Shown here: positions 55,087 through 64,000 of the stretch, piece by piece
How the letters are laid out: each line of letters opens with the position of its first letter
Position numbering within the stretch: the first letter of the stretch is position 1
Assembly: GCA_024291935.2 (NCBI GenBank)
Contig: CM044313.1
Coordinates: forward strand, 85,993,001 to 86,057,000
Length of the DNA: 64,000 bases
DNA from: Okapia johnstoni
Lineage: Eukaryota; Chordata; Mammalia; Artiodactyla; Giraffidae
Direction of reading: 5' to 3'
Position numbers and translations under genes: made by a program
Notes under the pieces: generated by a model
What the model was told of the DNA's origin: nothing
Seen by the model: only the letters and a program-made list of their open reading frames with translations
Database searches by the model: none

Positions 55087-57034
55087 TCAAAATCACAGCA
55101 TCATAGAAAGTGAGCCAGCAGAGCCAGAATACATAGAAGCAAGTAAGACTGAAGAGGGCTTTTCTTTTCTTTTCTAAGACTGAGAAGATTAGCACCTTTT
55201 CTTCTGCCCATTTCTCCATAAAACATATACCATGATTTAAAGTAGTAAATATTCAAGAGATTCTAAGACTGCCCCTTGAAAAGATGAGGACAAAATTCAT
55301 ACATCCTACTGAAATAGAGACTTCGGACTTTTCATTATCATTTTCTCAGAATCTAGTACAATGCTGTGTATGTGTAAGGTTTAAAAAAAAACAAAGTGAA
55401 AAATATTGTACCATTATGCTAATAAGGAATGATGAAAGAATGTGTTGGAAGATAGCAGTAAGACTCCCTGACTAAGTTACTACAATATAATACAAAGAAT
55501 TAATATAAAATTGGTCCAATAATAACACATGTGCATTGACCAATCAGTGCATCAAAATAGAAATTCAAGACACACCTAATAATACATAAATAATTAACAA
55601 ATAATTCAAATCAATAGAAAATAGTTTATTCAAAATGAGTGTTAAAATATTTTCAATACAATAAGTACCACAATATAGGGCAAGAGACAGCAAATAGTAG
55701 TAATGATAATAAGAACTGTAATAAATTTGAGGTCATAAATATTTAAAACACCCTGCCCAGAATTTTACAGATTTTATCCCTTTGTCTTTTCTAATGCATT
55801 AGTACTACTTGGTTTGTTAAGGCAGATTGGTATAGGATTCTGATTTATAGGTTTGGGGAAGGCTCCATATTTTGCGTTTTCAACAAGGGGGTCCATTTGA
55901 GAATTACCAGTCTATACAAACTGTGATACATTTTTCTTTTGAAAAGCTTCAAGATAAATTTAAGACCCCATGTTGCTTTCTTCCATAAAGTATGCTTAGT
56001 TTCAGGACAATAAAAAAAATGTCAACATGCTTAATACTATTTGATATTACTCAGGATCTTGAAAATGTTATCACTATAACACTATAAGTACTTTACTGTG
56101 AAATACATATTTGCTTAATTTGAATCTGTTAGTGTTTTAAAATTGATTGCACAAATCTGTCATTGATTTTTAGCTTAATAATACTATCAAAAGATTTGTA
56201 TTTCTTGCTGCTACTGTAATCTACGAATGATATTATATTTCACTTATTATTCTTTGAATTAATTCTTAAATTTGGTATCATTCCTTCTGAATATGAACCA
56301 CCAACTGCCCCAAACATTTGAAGGAGCAGAGGATTATTACAGTTTAACTTTTGTTGAAACCTCTTTATTCCTTTGTATGCTGAACACACGTATCTATTAG
56401 TACTAGTTACTTGATTGATTAAAGAGATTCTCTTTTTTTTCTAAAAAGGACAATTTAAAAAACATATTTACTAGCTTATACCATCACATGAATTTCTTTG
56501 GTGGCTAAAAAAGGCTTTCCTTGGAGGCACTGAATCTGAGGTATAATAATTTGAATTCAATATTTAAAAACTAAATTTAAATTCTTATATCATCTAAATA
56601 AACCAGAACAACATTTTCTAAGAAGTATAAACTGCAATATTGCTGAGAGATAAGGGGTTGTAAGGAATTTGAAATTACTTCCTGAATAAATGACTCAAAA
56701 TTTTACTTCTTTCCTACTTAAAACTGTTACTTTGTAAATAAATTTGTAGTTATTTGGTGATAATCAGATGTTTATTATTTATTATTTTTATATCAGAAAA
56801 AATATTTGCAATATTTACTATATATGAGTTCCAGTTCAACAACATTCTATATGTATGGCTCAAGATTAACAAAATATCCTGCAATACAATATTCTTGTTT
56901 TTGAGTGAGAGAAAGAGAAATGCACAATAGTGCTTATGATTTGAAGTACACAAATTACATGTAATAGTTTAACCACATATTCACACTTGAACTTTCCAGA
57001 CACAGACTCTTACCTTGTGATTTGATTCAGTCAG
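55087..57034. other. Unassigned AT-rich DNA
   Basis: Nearly 2 kb without a recognised repeat. Short frames (54980-55219 -, 55284-55475 +, 56750-56953 -) lack domains. A plain intergenic or intronic stretch as far as I can see. Confidence 0.4.
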
Positions 57035-57790
57035 CACCTTATGGCAGAAAGTGAAGAAGAACTAAAGAGCCTCTTGATGAAAGTGAAAGAGGAGAGTGCA
57101 AAAGATGACTTAAAGCTCAACATTCAGAAAACTAAGATCATGGCATCCAGTCCCATCACTTCATGGCAAATAGATGGGGAAACAGTGGAAACAGTGGCTG
57201 ACTTTATTTTTCTGGGCTCCAAAATCACTGCAGATGGTGACTGCAGCCATGAAATTAAAAGATGCTTACTCCTTAGAAGGAAAGTTATGACCAACCTAGA
57301 CAGCATATTAAAAAGCAGAGACATTACTTTGCCAACAAAGGTCTGTCTAGTCAAGGCTATGGTTTTTCCAGTGGTCATGTATGGATGTGAGAGTTGGACT
57401 ATAAAGAAAACTGAGCACCAAAGAATTGATGTTTTGGAACTGTGGTGTTGGAGAAGACTCTTGAGAGTCCCTTGGACTGCAAGGAGATCCATCCAGTCCA
57501 TCCTAAAGGAGATCAGTCCTGGGTGTTCATTGGAAGGACTGATGTTGAAGATGAAACTCCACTACTTTAGCCACCTGATGCGAAGAGCTGACTCATTTGA
57601 AAGGACCCTGATGCTGGGAAATATTGAGGGCAGGAGGAGAAGGGGATGACAGAGGATGAGATGGTTGGATGGCATCACCGACTAAATGGACATGGGTTTG
57701 GGAGGACTCCAGGAGTTGGTGATGGACAGGGAGGCCTGGCGTGCTGCGCTTCTTGGGGTCACAAAGAGTCGGACTGAACTGAGCTGAACT
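57035..57790 (+). mobile_element. BovB LINE, 5'-truncated, well preserved
   Basis: From just after RT motif C ('caccttatggcagaaagtg') to the 3' end 'ggactgaactgagctgaact'. The coding part is open for 202 codons, so this is one of the least damaged segments. Confidence 0.96.
57041..57649 (+). pseudogene. BovB RT thumb and C-terminal extension (202 codons)
   Basis: Reads [98 protein letters not shown] and ends GNIEGRRRRG at a TGA where relatives at 14 kb continue [11 protein letters not shown]. The region follows the RT palm. Without palm and endonuclease it has no activity of its own. Confidence 0.93.
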
Positions 57791-58869
57791 AAGGTCATAA
57801 AAGCATTCTATCAATAATTCTACATCCATTTTATTTTTCACTTCATTTATGCAAAATTCTTAAGGAATAACAGCATTACCTGGGAATGATATTCTCAGAT
57901 TTCTCAATTGTGTTCATATATGTTATTTAAAATGTCTTAGAAAGGCTTCATTTCTGTAAGAATTAGTAATATGAAATGGCTACATATAAAATAACATCAA
58001 GAAAATTTATATCAGCTTGGTGTTACACAAAATTTAATAAAAAGGTTTGACAGAGTACTCACATGACAAAAGTTGTTTGCATTCTGTTTTGCTTTTAGAA
58101 CTCTTTGGCTCTTTGAGTTTAGTTAATTTGAACTAAGATTCCCATTATGACAGCACTTTACTTTGAAGTGGGATTTTTTAATGTCAAGAAGGAAAATCAC
58201 CTCCCAGTTGGTTGGCAATTTATTAAAGCAAGAGGTCTCAGGAGATGAGCACGCATAATATTGTAAGACATAATGTCAGAGGGCTTGTCATTACAAAACA
58301 AACAGTTTAATATGGATCAGAGCCTCTCATTTAGAAAGTCATAAAAAGCACTCAAAAAGATGATATTCAAGTATTAATATGAATACTTTTATACTCTTTT
58401 CTGAGGGAAAAAACAGTTTTTTTTTTAAACTTTCAAATATGTATTCATTAAGACCTATTCAAGTAAATAAAAATTGGTCATATTTGTACTGTTAAAAACA
58501 AGTAAAGTGGAGAAACATCAACATGTGATATATGTTATATTTCTTTTCTACTCCAGAGTTTTAATTGTCCCTCACCTGTTCCTGCTGCCCGTTATTACAC
58601 TCAGAATTTTGTCATAGTTGATTACTAATCATCTCATATATGTTTTTAGAATAAGTCGGAAATGATGATCATCATAATCTGACTTGTTTTATGATACTCA
58701 AGTAGCAAGTTGAGAACTTAAGCTGAAATCAAATTTGAATTTGAATGTAGAAATGATTGAATTCCAGAGGCAAGTACCGGGCTATTATGTTGGAGCAGAA
58801 CCTTCACTGTTAGGTTTGGGAAACCAAAAATACCAAAGAGAAGTTTAATCTTAAAGCATAGATATAAGG
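57791..58869. other. Unassigned AT-rich DNA
   Basis: No recognised gene or repeat. T-run near 58419-58427. Confidence 0.4.
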
Positions 58870-58881
58870 AAGTGTTACCTA

Positions 58882-59205
58882 TGCCTTAATGGAAAAGGGA
58901 TGTGTCAGGGGGAAGCTCTATGGGAGAGGGCGAGGGCGGGATGATATGGGAGAATGTCATGGAAGCATGTAAATTATCATATGTGAAACGAATCGCCAGT
59001 CCAGGTTCAATGCATGATACAGGGTGCTCGGGGCTGGTGCAGTGGGATGACCCGGAGGGATGGGATGGGGAGGGAGGTGGAAGGGGAATTCTGGAAGAGG
59101 AAAACATGTACACCCATGGTGGATTCATGTCAATGTATAGCAAAACAAATACAATATTGTAAAGTTAAAAAATAGAAAATAAACTAATTAAAAAAAAAAG
59201 AAACA
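58882..59205 (+). mobile_element. L1-BT 3' end with imperfect target-site duplication
   Basis: Plus-strand 3' UTR: 'gggagagggcgagggcggga', 'cgccagtccaggttcaatgc', 'gggatgggatggggagggag', 'aaaacatgtacacccatggt', 'caatattgtaaagtt' and a poly-A tail. Flanks 'aagtgttaccta' (58870-58881) and 'aagtgataccta' (59206-59217) match at 11 of 12 bases. Well preserved. Confidence 0.93.
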
Positions 59206-59385
59206 AAGTGATACCTACTTAGTCTTTAGTGTTTGTGTTGCCAGAATTTAATGTTGGTCAACAAATTGTACCTAAATTTTCTTGTATGCAGAATTTAAAT
59301 TTGAAAACCATGTATAGTTATTCATATGCTATATAAAACAAGTTTTAAAAAGGTTTTAAAATTTGACTTTTGCTATGATAACACG

Positions 59386-59593
59386 CGTGTTAAGTCGTTT
59401 CAGTCGTGTCTGACTCTTTGCGACCCTATGGACTATAGCGTGCCAGGCTCCTCTGTCTATGGGATTCTCCAGGCAAGAATAGTGAAGTGGGTTGCCATTT
59501 CCTTCATCAGGGAATCTTCCTGACCCAGGGATCAAACCTGCATCTCCTGCGTCTCCTGCATTGGAGGTGAATTCTTTACCCACTGACACACCT
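59386..59593 (-). mobile_element. Bov-tA SINE
   Basis: Minus strand from 'cacaggtgtgtcagtgggta' through 'aggtttgatccctgggtcag' and the Bov-A unit to 'cgactgaaacgacttaac'. The 9-base string 'ctcctgcgt/ctcctgcat' is doubled at 59546-59563. It directly abuts the BovB fragment on its right. Confidence 0.92.
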
Positions 59594-59599
59594 GTGATT

Positions 59600-60262
59600 T
59601 CAACTTAAGTCTGAATTTTACAATAAGGAGCTGATGATCTGAGCCACAATCAGCTCCAGGTCTTGTTTTTTCTGACTGTAAAGAGCATCTCCATCTTTGG
59701 TTGCAATTAATATAATCAATCTGATTTCAGTATTGACCGTCTGGTGATACCTATCTATAGAGTCATCCCTTGTGTTGTTGGAAGAAGGTGCTGGCTATGA
59801 CCAGTGTGTTCTCTTGGCAAAACTCTGTTAGCCTTTGCCCTGCTTCATTTTGTACTCTGAGGCTAAAGTTTCCTGTTACTCTAGGTGTTCCTTGACTTTT
59901 TATTTTTGCATTCCCATCCCCTGTGATGGAAAGGACATCTTTTTGGTGTTAGTTCTAGAAGGTCTCCTAGAGGAGGAAGTGGCAACCCACTCCAGTATTC
60001 TTGCCTGGAGAATTCTATGGACAGAGGAGCCTGGCAGGCTATAGTCCCTGGGGTCCCAAAGAGTTGGCCATGACTGAGTGACTAACACACACACTAGAAG
60101 GTCTAGTAGGTCTTCATAGAATCGTTCAACTTCAGCTTCTTTGGCATTAGTAATTGGGGCACAGACTTGGATTACTGTGATGTTGAATGGTTTGCTTTGG
60201 AAATGAATTGAGATCATTCTGTCATTTTTGAGATTGCACCCAAGTACTGCATTTCAATTGCA
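59600..60262 (-). mobile_element. BovB LINE, endonuclease-region fragment
   Basis: The minus strand covers the endonuclease: MISIHFQSKPFNITVIQVCA, then DVLSITGDGNAKI (family GDWNAKV), and GSDHQLLIVKF (family GSDHELLIAKF) at the end near 59615. Catalytic Asp of GDWN and His of SDH are present, but W is G and E is Q. Interrupted by a Bov-A SINE at 59966-60093. There is no RT part, so the 3' end of the element was lost by deletion or rearrangement rather than by the usual 5' truncation. Confidence 0.93.
59966..60093 (+). mobile_element. Bov-A monomer inserted in BovB, 11-bp target-site duplication
   Basis: A single Bov-A unit without tRNA-like head ('cctagaggaggaagtggcaa' to 'gactgagtgactaacac') and a short (CA)n tail. 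'ctagaaggtct' flanks it at 59955-59965 and 60094-60104. The duplication lies within BovB coding sequence, which proves the order of events. Confidence 0.96.
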
Positions 60263-60294
60263 ATAACTTACAATGGAAAGTAATCTGGTAATAA

Positions 60295-60358
60295 TTATAT
60301 ATATACATATATATACACATATATATATGTATATATATATACATATATATATATATAT
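60295..60358. repeat. (TA)n-rich tract
   Basis: TA runs with regular 'catata' and 'gtata' interruptions; largely self-complementary. Confidence 0.85.
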
Positions 60359-60418
60359 AAACTGAATTATTTTGATGTATACCTGAAACATTGTAAATCA
60401 ATTGTGCTCCAATTAAAA
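60295..60418 (+). mobile_element. L1 3'-end fragment with (TA)n
   Basis: TA-rich tract (60295-60358), then 'aaactgaattattttgatgtatacctgaaac', 'attgtaaatcaattgtgctcc' and 'aattaaaaaac', the 3' end of an L1M-type element. The TA tract lies where L1 has a naturally TA-rich stretch. Confidence 0.8.
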
Positions 60419-60471
60419 AACAGACCTATGAGTGCAGAGGTTACAGTAAATGAAGTAATACTACAAATTCC

Positions 60472-60506
60472 TAACTCATAGGTGCTAGAGAAGCACCTAT
60501 GAGTTA
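60472..60506. repeat. Perfect 15-bp inverted repeat with 5-base loop
   Basis: 'taactcataggtgct' (60472-60486) and 'agcacctatgagtta' (60492-60506) are exact complements around 'agaga'. The motif 'cctatgagt' also occurs upstream at 60425-60433. No terminator or microRNA claim is made. Confidence 0.95.
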
Positions 60507-60831
60507 TATTGTAGAGGGTCTTCTGAGTACAGTGAACATGGAAAGTTGTTTTGGTAAAGCTCCTCACTCATTATACATCAAGAGTTCATAACAGAGCAAG
60601 GCCTTTTGAGTACAGTGAATGAAATATTTAGCTGAAACTCCAACCACATTACACATCAGTGATCTCAAAATGGAGACAGGCTTAAGTGCAGCAGTTATGG
60701 GCACATACTCGGTCGGGCACATACTCAGTCAAAATGTTGACTTTATTCAGCACCAAAAAGTTCACACCAGAGGGAGTACTGAAAATGGGGGAAGACTAAC
60801 AAATTGCTCTAATCTATCCCTAAAAATTTAT
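60507..60831. other. Unassigned DNA with local duplications
   Basis: 'gagtacagtgaa' occurs at about 60525 and 60609, about 84 bases apart, with weak similarity between the stretches that follow. 'gggcacatactcggtc' (60699-60714) is repeated with one change at 60715-60730. Possibly an old repeat family with internal repeats. Confidence 0.4.
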
Positions 60832-61175
60832 TTTTTTTAAAAAAAATTGTAAAATATATGTAACAAACTTTATCTTTACCTTTTAATGTTTGGTGCAGCG
60901 TGTTTAAAAACTCACATCTAATCTCCAGAATTTTTTTCGCCTTGCAAAAATAAAACCCTATACCACTTAAACAACATATCTCTCTATTCCATTCCTACCC
61001 CACCTGGCAACCACTTTTTTATACACAGTCTATGAACTTGATTACTCTGGATACTTTATATAAGTGCAATCATACATTTTTCATCTCTTTGCAACTGGCT
61101 TATTTTGCTTAGCATAACGTCCTCATGTTGAAGAATCTGTCATCACTTTCTTCCATTTTGAGAAGGAATCAGAAT
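60832..61175 (-). mobile_element. L1M-type LINE-1 3' region
   Basis: The plus strand 'aatctccagaatttttttcg', 'cacctggcaaccacttt', 'tactctggatactttatataagtgcaatcata' and 'ttgcaactggcttattttgcttagcataacgtcctcatg' is the reverse of the end of ORF2 and the 3' UTR of old mammalian L1. Frames are broken. Confidence 0.85.
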
Positions 61176-61774
61176 TGACCTGCCTAAGACATGAGGAAGG
61201 GTGCTGATATTCAATGCAGGTTCATCTGATATGATATTTACAGAAACAGGAGATCCAGGTTTTATATGGACTATTTATTAACAGCTTTACTGAGGTACTG
61301 CCATATAAAATGTTATTTATTAAAACTGTATTTTTAGTATTTTTAGTAAAATACTATTTTTAGTATTGTGTGTGTGTAAAAGAATGACATCAAATAAGGA
61401 TAAGCAAGGCTTTCCTATGTATTAGAGCTGCATTGTTTGTAAGCAAATGTGGGTTGTTTTGCTGTTCTTCTCACAATCACTGAGAAAATGTTGAAGCTAT
61501 CAGTAGCAATTTAAACTGAAATTCAGTTTCATATGAATTCTTTATGAATGAAATGATTTTGAACCATCTACATCATACAGAAAAGAAATTTTCAGGTATT
61601 ATGTTTTACTTATCAATGAGAAACGCCCCCTTAGTTTAGAAAGTTTCTTTACAAATCTGTTAAAATATTTGTACCCAGAAGCTATGTCATGAGCCTGTGA
61701 TGATTAGAGAACAGATCATTGATTCTTCCAGTAACTGTGCACCATTTTAAGTTTTAAACTCAGACCTTATCTTT
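61176..61774. other. Unassigned DNA
   Basis: 'taacagctttactgaggta' near 61280 is a possible further L1M scrap. 'tttttagta' units repeat at 61330-61365, followed by (TG)n at 61367-61376. Confidence 0.4.
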
Positions 61775-61990
61775 TTAGCTTTTTATTTTATATTGGAATA
61801 TACTTGATTAATAGTGTTGTGATAGTTTCAGATACACAGAAATGTGATTCAGTTATACATATATATTGATACATGCATCTATTCTTTTACAAGTTATTTT
61901 CCCATTTAGATTGTTACATAATAATGTGCAGAATTCCCTGTGCTATCTAGTAGGTCCATATTTGCTAATAAAATGCTGTGGCCAATTCTA
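61775..61990 (-). mobile_element. L1 3'-end fragment
   Basis: The plus strand shows 'ttttatattggaatatactt', 'gtgattcagttatacatata', 'cattctattcttttac'-like sequence and 'ttccctgtgctatctagtagg', the reverse of the L1 3' UTR that also ends the element at 27 kb. Confidence 0.82.
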
Positions 61991-62644
61991 TAATATTGGT
62001 GATTGCTACTATTCAAATCAACTGTGATTTCGAATGCAAAATCTATATCCTATAGTACTGTATTTAGACTCTATCTATTCAGTATTCAATTATCACTTCA
62101 CATATGCATTCATCTGGATGTCATTCAACTGGAATATCATAGAGTGGAAGATAACTGATTGTATATATTCATTCAGTCACTGAACAAATCCCATAAACAA
62201 ATACGTTAGATTCTAGTTAAGCATATTGTTAATATATACTAGAAAGTGCACTAAAGTAGTTTTCATTATGTAATACACATAAAGTAAACTTGCAAATTTA
62301 ATTTCTCTACACATTGAAAAAACCCTGCAAATTTAATATCTATACACATTGGGAAATGCCATTCTCTCTAACAGTCACAATGTAAAGGGATTTAGTAAAA
62401 TTCACTTAGTAAAATGAAGTCAATAGAATTTAGAAAAAACACAGTTGTCAGGATCCAATGAGATACAACATATAAAAGTTCATTATAAATTTTGAATAGC
62501 TATAGAAACTGAAACTGTCATTTCTATATATTTGAAAGTGTTATGTACAATGTTCAATAATTTTTTGCTATACTCATTAGTGGTATTATAGTCAAAATAC
62601 CAACTTAAGTAAAGGAAGAGCAATTGTAATTATGAAGTTAGGAC
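61991..62644. other. Unassigned AT-rich DNA
   Basis: The segment 'aaatttaat.tctctacacattg' occurs twice near 62296-62316 and 62330-62351, a small local duplication. No gene recognised. Confidence 0.4.
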
Positions 62645-63100
62645 TCTCTTTGCATGTGATAGTTCATTTTATGTGTCAACTTGACTTGGGCCAACAAGTG
62701 CCCAGATGTTTGGTCAGACATTTTTCTAGGTGCATCTGTTAGGGGTTTCTGATGAGATCTGAATCAGTAAACGAAGAGCAGATTGTTCTGCCTAATGTAG
62801 GTGGGATTCATTTAATCAGTTCAAAGCTTGAATAGAACAAAAAGGGCCACCCTTCCTCAAGAAAGGGAAATTTTTTCCTATCTTTGGGCTTAAACAGTTA
62901 TATAGCTCTTCTTGGGCCTGGAGCCCACTAGTCTTCAAACTGGAAACACACTTTTAAATCTCCTGATTCTCAAGCCTTCAGATTCAGACTAGAATTGCAT
63001 TGTCCTCTCTCTTGGGTCTCCAGCCTACAAATTCAGCCTCCAGTTCTTTGGATTCATCACCCTCCATAATCACATAAGCTGATTCCTTTTTATATATACT
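62645..63100 (+). mobile_element. ERVL-type LTR remnant
   Basis: Plus strand 'catttt atgtgtcaacttgac' start, then 'gtttggtcagacatttttct', 'ggtgggattcatttaatcag', 'gaatagaacaaaaaggg', 'tgggtctccagcctacaa' and 'cctccataatcacataagct'. This is the sense order of the family present in reverse at 54.4-55.1 kb. The end with the polyadenylation region is lost. No coding sequence. Confidence 0.55.
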
Positions 63101-63925
63101 GTAGGTTCTTTTTTCTTTAAAGAAATTTAGTATGAATATACTATAAGCATCACTCTTATACAAGATAAGGATTGTTCTTGAATAAAGTTTTTATTTTCCC
63201 AGGTTCTTGAAGATTCCCTAGTAAATGAATGTTTGCTGAATTAGAAATTCTTAGATTTTTTAGCATGAATCATGGTGGCTTCTAAGAAACTGAACTTTAT
63301 TTTATTTTCACAGCCTTTAATTTGGGAATATACTTGCATCCAAACTATTAGCCACACTGTGGTGGGTGGAAATTTGTTTATTCACAAACATGGCACATAT
63401 TTAAGCTGTGATGCCATGTTGTTACTGAAAAACTTTGACAAGGAGATGTACTGAATGAGAAAAATAAGTCTCTAACATCCTATTCTGCAATGTGACTGGG
63501 CCTTATGAGAGACTCTGGTGCTTCTAGAAGAGATAAAAAACTTACTTCCCTGGACATCATCATCCACAATTGTTTGAAGTAAGAATATAGTAGCTTAAAT
63601 TTCCTTCCATAACAAAACATGGAGCTGTTTAATTTACTTATTGTGTAACTGAGATAATTTTTTTCAATACATTATGGAATAAGTAAATCTTACTTGATTA
63701 ATCTTGACTTAATTGGTGAAAGACTTTTCATCAATAACACCTTTGAAGACATTACTTAAAACTATGTTCATGATTAAAATATCCAAAATATCTTGCATTA
63801 AATATCAAAAGCATTCAGGAGATTGAAATAGTAAAATCAATTTATATGCACAAAAAGTAAGTATTTCTTATAAAAACATTACTAGAGAATAACTATTAAA
63901 AATAAGAAATTTAATTTTACACAAA
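63101..63925. other. Unassigned AT-rich DNA
   Basis: No gene or repeat recognised up to the SINE at the window edge. The 60-codon frame at 63272-63454 has no domain. Confidence 0.4.
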
Positions 63926-63926
63926 A

Positions 63927-64000
63927 CTCAGATAGTAAGCAATCTGCCTGCAATACAGGAGACCTGGGTTCAATCCCTGGATTGGGAAGATCCCCTGGAG
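63927..64000 (+). mobile_element. Bov-tA SINE cut by the window end
   Basis: Head part 'agtaagcaatctgcctgcaa' with B-box region 'gggttcaatccctggattgg' and the start of the Bov-A junction 'gaagatcccctggag'. The rest lies outside the window. Confidence 0.92.

Noticed and set aside
57124..57501. 125-codon minus-strand open frame
   Set aside because: Antisense to the 202-codon BovB frame.

Overview
The window looks like intergenic or deep intronic DNA from a bovid (pecoran ruminant) chromosome. It is AT-rich. I recognise no host exon, no processed host gene, no functional RNA gene and no bacterial-type gene. The assignment rests on repeats diagnostic of ruminants: many copies of the RTE-clade LINE BovB, tRNA-derived Bov-tA SINEs, one dimeric BOV-A2 SINE, cetartiodactyl CHR SINEs and young L1-BT 3' ends. 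Older mammal-wide repeats (L2, MIR, MLT1-like LTRs, L1M) lie between them. The sequence does not let me separate cattle from sheep, goat or another bovid.

Layout. 1-5 kb: an old L1 end, a 5'-truncated BovB, a MIR, Bov-tA copies and an L1 3' end. 6-10 kb: two CHR SINEs side by side and two BovB fragments, one with an internal deletion. 10.6-10.9 kb: a BOV-A2 flanked by a clean target-site duplication. 13-14.5 kb: a BovB with an inverted 5' part, itself hit by a second BovB. 19.6-21.7 kb: two BovB copies in opposite orientations. 21.7-25.5 kb: mostly unassigned sequence with a tiny L1 insertion. 25.5-27.1 kb: an old L1 ORF2/3' end split by a SINE and ending in an inverted duplication. 28-34 kb: mostly unassigned, with an L1/HAL1 ORF1-like remnant and an LTR-like stretch. 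34.6-36.6 kb: an L1-BT end, Bov-tA and BovB. 38.4-39.6 kb: a second BovB with an inverted 5' part, holding the longest open frame of the window (308 codons) with an in-frame 78-bp tandem duplication. 41.0-45.4 kb: a head-to-tail stack of four BovB segments, one about 3.2 kb and nearly complete. 45.4-55 kb: scattered Bov-tA copies, an MLT1-like LTR, an L2 and an ERVL-type LTR interrupted by a SINE. 57-64 kb: a BovB with a 202-codon RT-end frame, an L1-BT end, a BovB endonuclease fragment carrying a Bov-A monomer, L1 ends and another ERVL-type LTR.

Almost all long reading frames belong to BovB: apurinic-type endonuclease, reverse transcriptase and its C-terminal extension. All copies are broken. 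In the three copies where RT motif A can be read, the first aspartate is replaced each time by a different residue. The nearly complete copy has also lost the Asp of the endonuclease GDWN motif. I found no convincing undescribed system. The most informative observations are structural: inversion junctions, nested insertions, target-site duplications, the inverted L1 3' end and local tandem duplications. Family names come from recognising consensus features by eye; no database search was run.
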